From DATFPK01 sp035264885 (GTDB lineage Bacteria > Actinomycetota > Thermoleophilia > Solirubrobacterales > 70-9), in contig DATFPK010000087.1 of the NCBI GenBank assembly GCA_035264885.1, forward strand, positions 1 to 53,971: 53,971 nt of DNA, written 5' to 3'. Position numbers and translations under genes: made by a program. Of the stretch, positions 50,741 through 53,971 are shown piece by piece. The notes beneath the pieces are model-generated. The model saw nothing but the letters and a program-made list of their open reading frames with translations. It had not been told where the DNA came from and searched no databases. Each line of letters begins with the position of its first letter. The first letter of the stretch is position 1.

Positions 50741-50896
50741 TTAACCCTCGGGGACGTCGCGGGTGAGGAGGTAGCCGGCGACCGCGGCGAAGACGACGAG
50801 GGCGCCGGCGCCGACCTTGAGCTGCCTGCCGTAGAAGCGGACGACGTACAGCCGGACCAGCTTCACGACGGCTCTCCCGATCAGGGCGTAGATCAT
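50741..50896 (-). CDS. 51-aa membrane protein downstream of argG
   Basis: The short gene encodes MIYALIGRAVVKLVRLYVVR, then FYGRQLKVGAGALVVFAAVA and a tail of GYLLTRDVPEG. It has a basic amphipathic start and one hydrophobic helix (about 28-44). The start overlaps the argG stop by 4 bp (ATGA) and GGAGGAG lies 2-8 nt upstream, so translation is well supported. No homology is recognised. It is followed by the region that carries the Rpf-gene riboswitch promoter. Confidence 0.75.
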   Translation of the reverse strand: MIYALIGRAVVKLVRLYVVRFYGRQLKVGAGALVVFAAVAGYLLTRDVPEG

Positions 50897-52158
50897 CGCT
50901 CCTCCTCGTTCCCCCGCTCGCGGATCCTATGCGCCATCCGGCTCTGGAGGGAGAAGATCTCGACGAATCCGGGGCTGGCGTTCTGAGAGAAGCTGCCGCC
51001 GGACTCGCCGAAGCTCGCGAGCGAGCGGTCATAGAGCGCGTAGGGAGACGATCGCGCCACCGGCGTCACCGAGCCCTTGAACAGCTTCAGCGTCACCTCG
51101 CCCGTGACGAACTCGTTCGCCGACTCCATGTAGGCGTCGAGGTCGCGGCGCAGCGGCTCGTGCCAGAGACCGGCGTAGCAGAGGTAGGCCCAGTGTCGCT
51201 CGAGGCCGTGCTTGAAGTTGTTCTGGTGGATCGTCGAGACGAGCTTCTCCAGCTCGGCGTGGGCGGCCAGGACGAGCGCCGCCGCGGGGACCTCGTAGAG
51301 ATCGCGCACCTTGAGGCCGACGATCCGGTCCTCGATGTGGTCGACGATCCCCGCCCCGTGCCGCGCCCCCAGCTCGCCGGCCCGCTCGAGCAGGTCGACG
51401 AGCTCGAGCGCCTCGCCGTCCAGCGACACCGGTCGGCCCCGCTCGAAGCCGATCCGCAAAAGCCGCGGCTCGTCCGGGGCCTCCTCGGGGCGGGTCACGA
51501 GCTGGAAGACCTCGTCGGCGGGCGGCGAGTTGAGGTCCTCGATCTCCTTGCCCTCCGAGGAACGCCCCCAGAGGTTGTCGTCGATCGAATAGGGCGCGGC
51601 CTCCGCCCCGCCCTTCACGGGGATGCCGTGCTCGCGGGCGTAGGCGATCTCCTCCTCGCGGCCCATCCGCCACTGCCGCACCGGGGCGATCACCTTGAGC
51701 TCCGGGTCCAGCGTCGCCACCGTCGCCTCCAGGCGCACCTGGTCGTTCCCCTTCCCCGTGCACCCGTGGGCGATCGTGTCGCAGCCGGTCCGGCGCGCCT
51801 CCTCGACCCCGAGCTTCGCGATCAGCGGCCGCCCGAGCGCGGTGAAGAGCGGGTAGCCCCCTCCGTACAGGGCGTTCGAGCGGATCGCCGGCAGCACGTA
51901 GTCCTCGGCGAACTCCTCGCGCGCGTCGACGACCACGGCGTCGACCGCGCCGAGCTGGCGCGCCTTGGCCGTGACGGCGTCGTAGTCCTCACCGGGCTGA
52001 CCGAGGTTGATCGTCAGGGTGACGATCTCGGCGCCGTATCGCTCCTGGATCCAGCGCAGCATGACGCTGGTGTCCAGGCCGCCCGAATAGAGCAAAAGGA
52101 CGCGCCCGATCTGGTCAGGATCGGCTTCGTAGGAGGCGATCGGGCGGTACTCGGTCAT
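50893..52158 (-). CDS. argG: Argininosuccinate synthase
   Basis: ArgG joins citrulline and aspartate with ATP to form argininosuccinate, the penultimate step of arginine synthesis. The 421-aa protein has the ATP-binding motif VLLLYSGGLDTSVMLRWIQE, TINLGQPGEDYDAVTAKARQ, DTIAHGCTGKGNDQVRLEAT and the later IDDNLWGRSSEGKEIEDLNS. The ATG at 52158 gives the usual length; GTG 52170 is an alternative and no Shine-Dalgarno decides. No leader, ARG box or riboswitch is seen upstream. It precedes the 51-aa membrane protein gene. Confidence 0.95.
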   Translation of the reverse strand: MTEYRPIASYEADPDQIGRVLLLYSGGLDTSVMLRWIQERYGAEIVTLTINLGQPGEDYDAVTAKARQLGAVDAVVVDAREEFAEDYVLPAIRSNALYGGGYPLFTALGRPLIAKLGVEEARRTGCDTIAHGCTGKGNDQVRLEATVATLDPELKVIAPVRQWRMGREEEIAYAREHGIPVKGGAEAAPYSIDDNLWGRSSEGKEIEDLNSPPADEVFQLVTRPEEAPDEPRLLRIGFERGRPVSLDGEALELVDLLERAGELGARHGAGIVDHIEDRIVGLKVRDLYEVPAAALVLAAHAELEKLVSTIHQNNFKHGLERHWAYLCYAGLWHEPLRRDLDAYMESANEFVTGEVTLKLFKGSVTPVARSSPYALYDRSLASFGESGGSFSQNASPGFVEIFSLQSRMAHRIRERGNEEER

Positions 52159-52274
52159 CTCGTCGGCCACGGCGGGCGCAAGTCTGGCACGCGCCCCCCG
52201 GCCGGGTCGCCCCACCCGGTGAACCGTGGCGGAAACGCCACGTTGACGGCTCCGCTCCAGCATCGGCAGGCACG

Positions 52275-53600
52275 ATGCGCGCGGCCAAGACCAGGCACAT
52301 CCTCACGATCTCCCTGCTGGGGCTCCTCGCCTTCCCGGCGGCGGCCCGGTCGTTCGAGCCCGGCGACGCCGATCCGTCGTTCGGCGACCGTGGCGTCGCC
52401 GTCGCTCCGATCAAGCAGTTCAAGGCCTCGGCCGCCGGCGTCGCCGTCGACGGCCTCGGCCGCACCGTCGTCGCGACGACGATCAGCACCGAGCCACCCA
52501 CCTCCCCGAGTGACTCCGGCTACTTCGGGACCCAGGCCAGGATCACCCGCTTCCGCGCCGACGGCCGCCTCGACCGCTCGTTCGGCCGCGGCGGAACGGC
52601 GTCGCTCAGCCTCGGGCAGAACGGCACCGAGGCGCGCGACATCGCCCTGACCCCTGACGGCGGCGTCGCCGTCGCCGGCCGCACGACCGACCACGCCGAC
52701 ATGCCCTACTGCTGCGTCTCGGTGCCAGACTGGGACTTCTTCGTCGCCCGCCTCGACGAGCGCGGCCGGGTCGTCTGGTCGGCCAGGCGCGACGACGGGC
52801 GCAACGGCGTCGCCACCGCCGTCGCCGCCGATGCGGCGGGCGGCATCCTCGCGGGCGGGACGAGCCCGCTCGGGCGCTACCTGCCCGACGGCAGCGTCGA
52901 CGCCGGCTTCGGCGACACGGGGCTTGCCGCCGGCATGCGCCGGGTCGCCGACGTCGCCGTCGCGGCCAGCGGCCGGATCCTGGTAGCCGGGAGCCGCGGA
53001 CGCTTCGCGCTCCTCGCCGCCCTCGACCCCGCCGGCGACCTCGACCCCGGCTTCGGCGACGGCGGCCTGGCCGGGCTCCCCGCCGCCCCCCTCGTGCTGG
53101 CCCTCGACCGCGCCGGGCGCTCGCTCATCCTCGGCCGGCGCGGCAGCGGCCACCTGGTCGCCCGGCTCGACGGGCAGGGGGTGCTCGACCCGGCCTTCGG
53201 CGAGGACGGGGTGGTGCCGCTCGGCGCCAAGGGCGCCGATCTCACCGCCGACGCAGCCGGGCGGGCAGTCCTCGTGACCGACGCCGGCCGACTCCTGCGG
53301 CTCGGCGCCGACGGACGTCGCGACGCGACGTTCGGCAGCCCCCGCTTTCCCGCCCTCGACCCGCGGGCCGTGACGGTGGGCACCGACGGCAAGGTGGTGG
53401 CGGCGGGCGTCACCCGGACCTTCGACGAGCCCGAGACCGGCTGGCAGGACCGCTTCGGCCCCGCCGCGGCCCGCTATCACTCCGAGGCCGCCCCGGGCAC
53501 GCCGCCACCGCATCGGGCCGCCCGGCCCCGCCGGGGCCACACCGACGTGTCCGTCGGCACCGGCCGGCGGATCTCGCCGGCCCGGAAGGCTGCAAGATGA
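52275..53600 (+). CDS. Secreted delta-60 repeat beta-propeller protein
   Basis: The 441-aa protein has a signal peptide (1-25, TISLLGLLAFPAAARS) and repeated delta-60 units: DPSFGDRGVAVAPI, LDRSFGRGGTASLSLGQNGT, VDAGFGDTGLA, LDPGFGDGGLAGLP and LDPAFGEDGVVPLG, each ending a blade. The blades have conserved Gly and Val/Ala patterns (DIALTPDGGVAVAGRTTDH). The C-terminal 45 residues are rich in Pro, Arg and His and lack a sortase motif. No enzymatic motif is present. The next gene, 4 bp away, is a sortase; no LPxTG-like signal is visible in this protein. Confidence 0.85.
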   Translation: MRAAKTRHILTISLLGLLAFPAAARSFEPGDADPSFGDRGVAVAPIKQFKASAAGVAVDGLGRTVVATTISTEPPTSPSDSGYFGTQARITRFRADGRLDRSFGRGGTASLSLGQNGTEARDIALTPDGGVAVAGRTTDHADMPYCCVSVPDWDFFVARLDERGRVVWSARRDDGRNGVATAVAADAAGGILAGGTSPLGRYLPDGSVDAGFGDTGLAAGMRRVADVAVAASGRILVAGSRGRFALLAALDPAGDLDPGFGDGGLAGLPAAPLVLALDRAGRSLILGRRGSGHLVARLDGQGVLDPAFGEDGVVPLGAKGADLTADAAGRAVLVTDAGRLLRLGADGRRDATFGSPRFPALDPRAVTVGTDGKVVAAGVTRTFDEPETGWQDRFGPAAARYHSEAAPGTPPPHRAARPRRGHTDVSVGTGRRISPARKAAR

Positions 53601-53604
53601 CCGG

Positions 53605-53971
53605 GTGCGCCGCGTCGCCCGGATCCTCTCGCTCGCGCTGATCACCGCGGGACTGGTCGTCCTCGCCGACGTCGGCATGACCCTCGCCTACCGCGAGCCC
53701 GTCTCGGCGATCTACGGCGCGGTCCGCGCCGCCGCCGCGGCCGACGATCTCGAGGGACTCGAGGACCGCTACGCACGCAGCGGCGAGCTCGCCCGCGTCG
53801 CCGAGATCCGGCGGGCAGAGCGCAAGGTGCGGATCCTGGCCCGCCGGTTCGAACGCCGGATCGGGTCCGGTGAGGCGGTCGGCAGGATCAAGGCCGCTGG
53901 GATGGACGGCCTCGACGCGGTCCTGATTGAGGGGACCGACGCCGGCTCCCTCCAGAAGGGACCCGGGCACT
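53605..53971 (+). CDS. Class E-like sortase, N-terminal part (runs off the window)
   Basis: A GTG at 53605 opens a frame continuing beyond the window (122 codons seen). Residues 7-28 (ILSLALITAGLVVLADVGMT) are a signal anchor. A charged helical region follows (LARRFERRIGSGEAVGRIKA). The end of the visible part reads AAGMDGLDAVLIEGTDAGSL then QKGPGH, the N-terminal beta-barrel element (xGLDAVxxEGTDxxSLxKGPGH) of class D/E sortases. The catalytic Cys and Arg lie outside the window. Sortases join surface proteins to peptidoglycan precursors; the substrate here is unknown. Confidence 0.8.
   Translation, partial: MRRVARILSLALITAGLVVLADVGMTLAYREPVSAIYGAVRAAAAADDLEGLEDRYARSGELARVAEIRRAERKVRILARRFERRIGSGEAVGRIKAAGMDGLDAVLIEGTDAGSLQKGPGH

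Overview
The window is about 70% GC, has no mobile elements, and reads as a chromosomal segment of a high-GC actinobacterium. The gene repertoire fits the deep-branching Thermoleophilia/Solirubrobacterales: menaquinone genes, GatCAB plus GltX, DUF1800/DUF1501 secreted proteins, delta-60 and RTX propellers, and many leaderless starts. That placement is an inference from gene content, not a phylogeny.

Layout. 1-174: start of a secreted repeat protein reading out of the window. 211-4752: menaquinone operon menB-menA-menC-menD. 5523-9167: opposing operon ilvB-ilvN-menF, so isochorismate synthase is expressed with acetolactate synthase. 9234-9500: decayed gene remnant. 9577-15313: an alpha/beta hydrolase, then a UDP-sulfoquinovose synthase divergent from two tandem GT-C type membrane glycosyltransferases and a DUF2304-GT2 fusion, which together look like a sulfo-glycan or sulfolipid module. 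15741-19212: DUF1800, DUF1501 and cupredoxin genes in one operon. 19228-20559: type II NADH dehydrogenase, which would feed the menaquinone pool. 20626-24084: gatC-gatA-metallopeptidase-gatB. 24158-27549: GMC oxidoreductase and small membrane proteins. 27649-30767: pcrA-folD. 30817-34807: cysK - secreted propeller/RTX protein - cysE - lipoprotein. 34959-37678: HD-GYP protein, cupins and two SnoaL-like paralogues, part of it less GC-biased. 37953-40216: Rrf2 regulator, LuxR-type regulator and an HDOD-LuxR fusion. 40314-44937: gltX, nfo, acyl-CoA dehydrogenase, VOC protein and a Cys-rich protein. 44977-48489: dnaE. 48546-48755: tandem repeats. 48768-52158: sixA, a small exported protein, a c-di-AMP riboswitch with an Rpf-like cell-wall protein, a 51-aa membrane protein and argG. 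52275-end: delta-60 propeller and the start of a class E-like sortase.

The genes join up in three visible ways. Respiration: NDH-2 and menaquinone synthesis. Amino-acid supply and charging: ilvBN, cysK/cysE, argG, gltX with GatCAB. Cell envelope: SqdB with glycosyltransferases, Rpf-like protein under c-di-AMP control, sortase, and Tat- or Sec-exported proteins.

The most distinctive signals are: (1) the sqdB-glycosyltransferase cluster; (2) a c-di-AMP riboswitch whose 3' part sits in a 12-bp hairpin covering the Shine-Dalgarno; (3) a TANNNT box exactly 6-7 nt before nine start codons, including a 19-codon upstream ORF coupled to the HD-GYP gene; (4) four convergent gene pairs whose stop codons interlock in a single CTAG; and (5) a secreted RTX/propeller gene embedded in the cysK-cysE operon.
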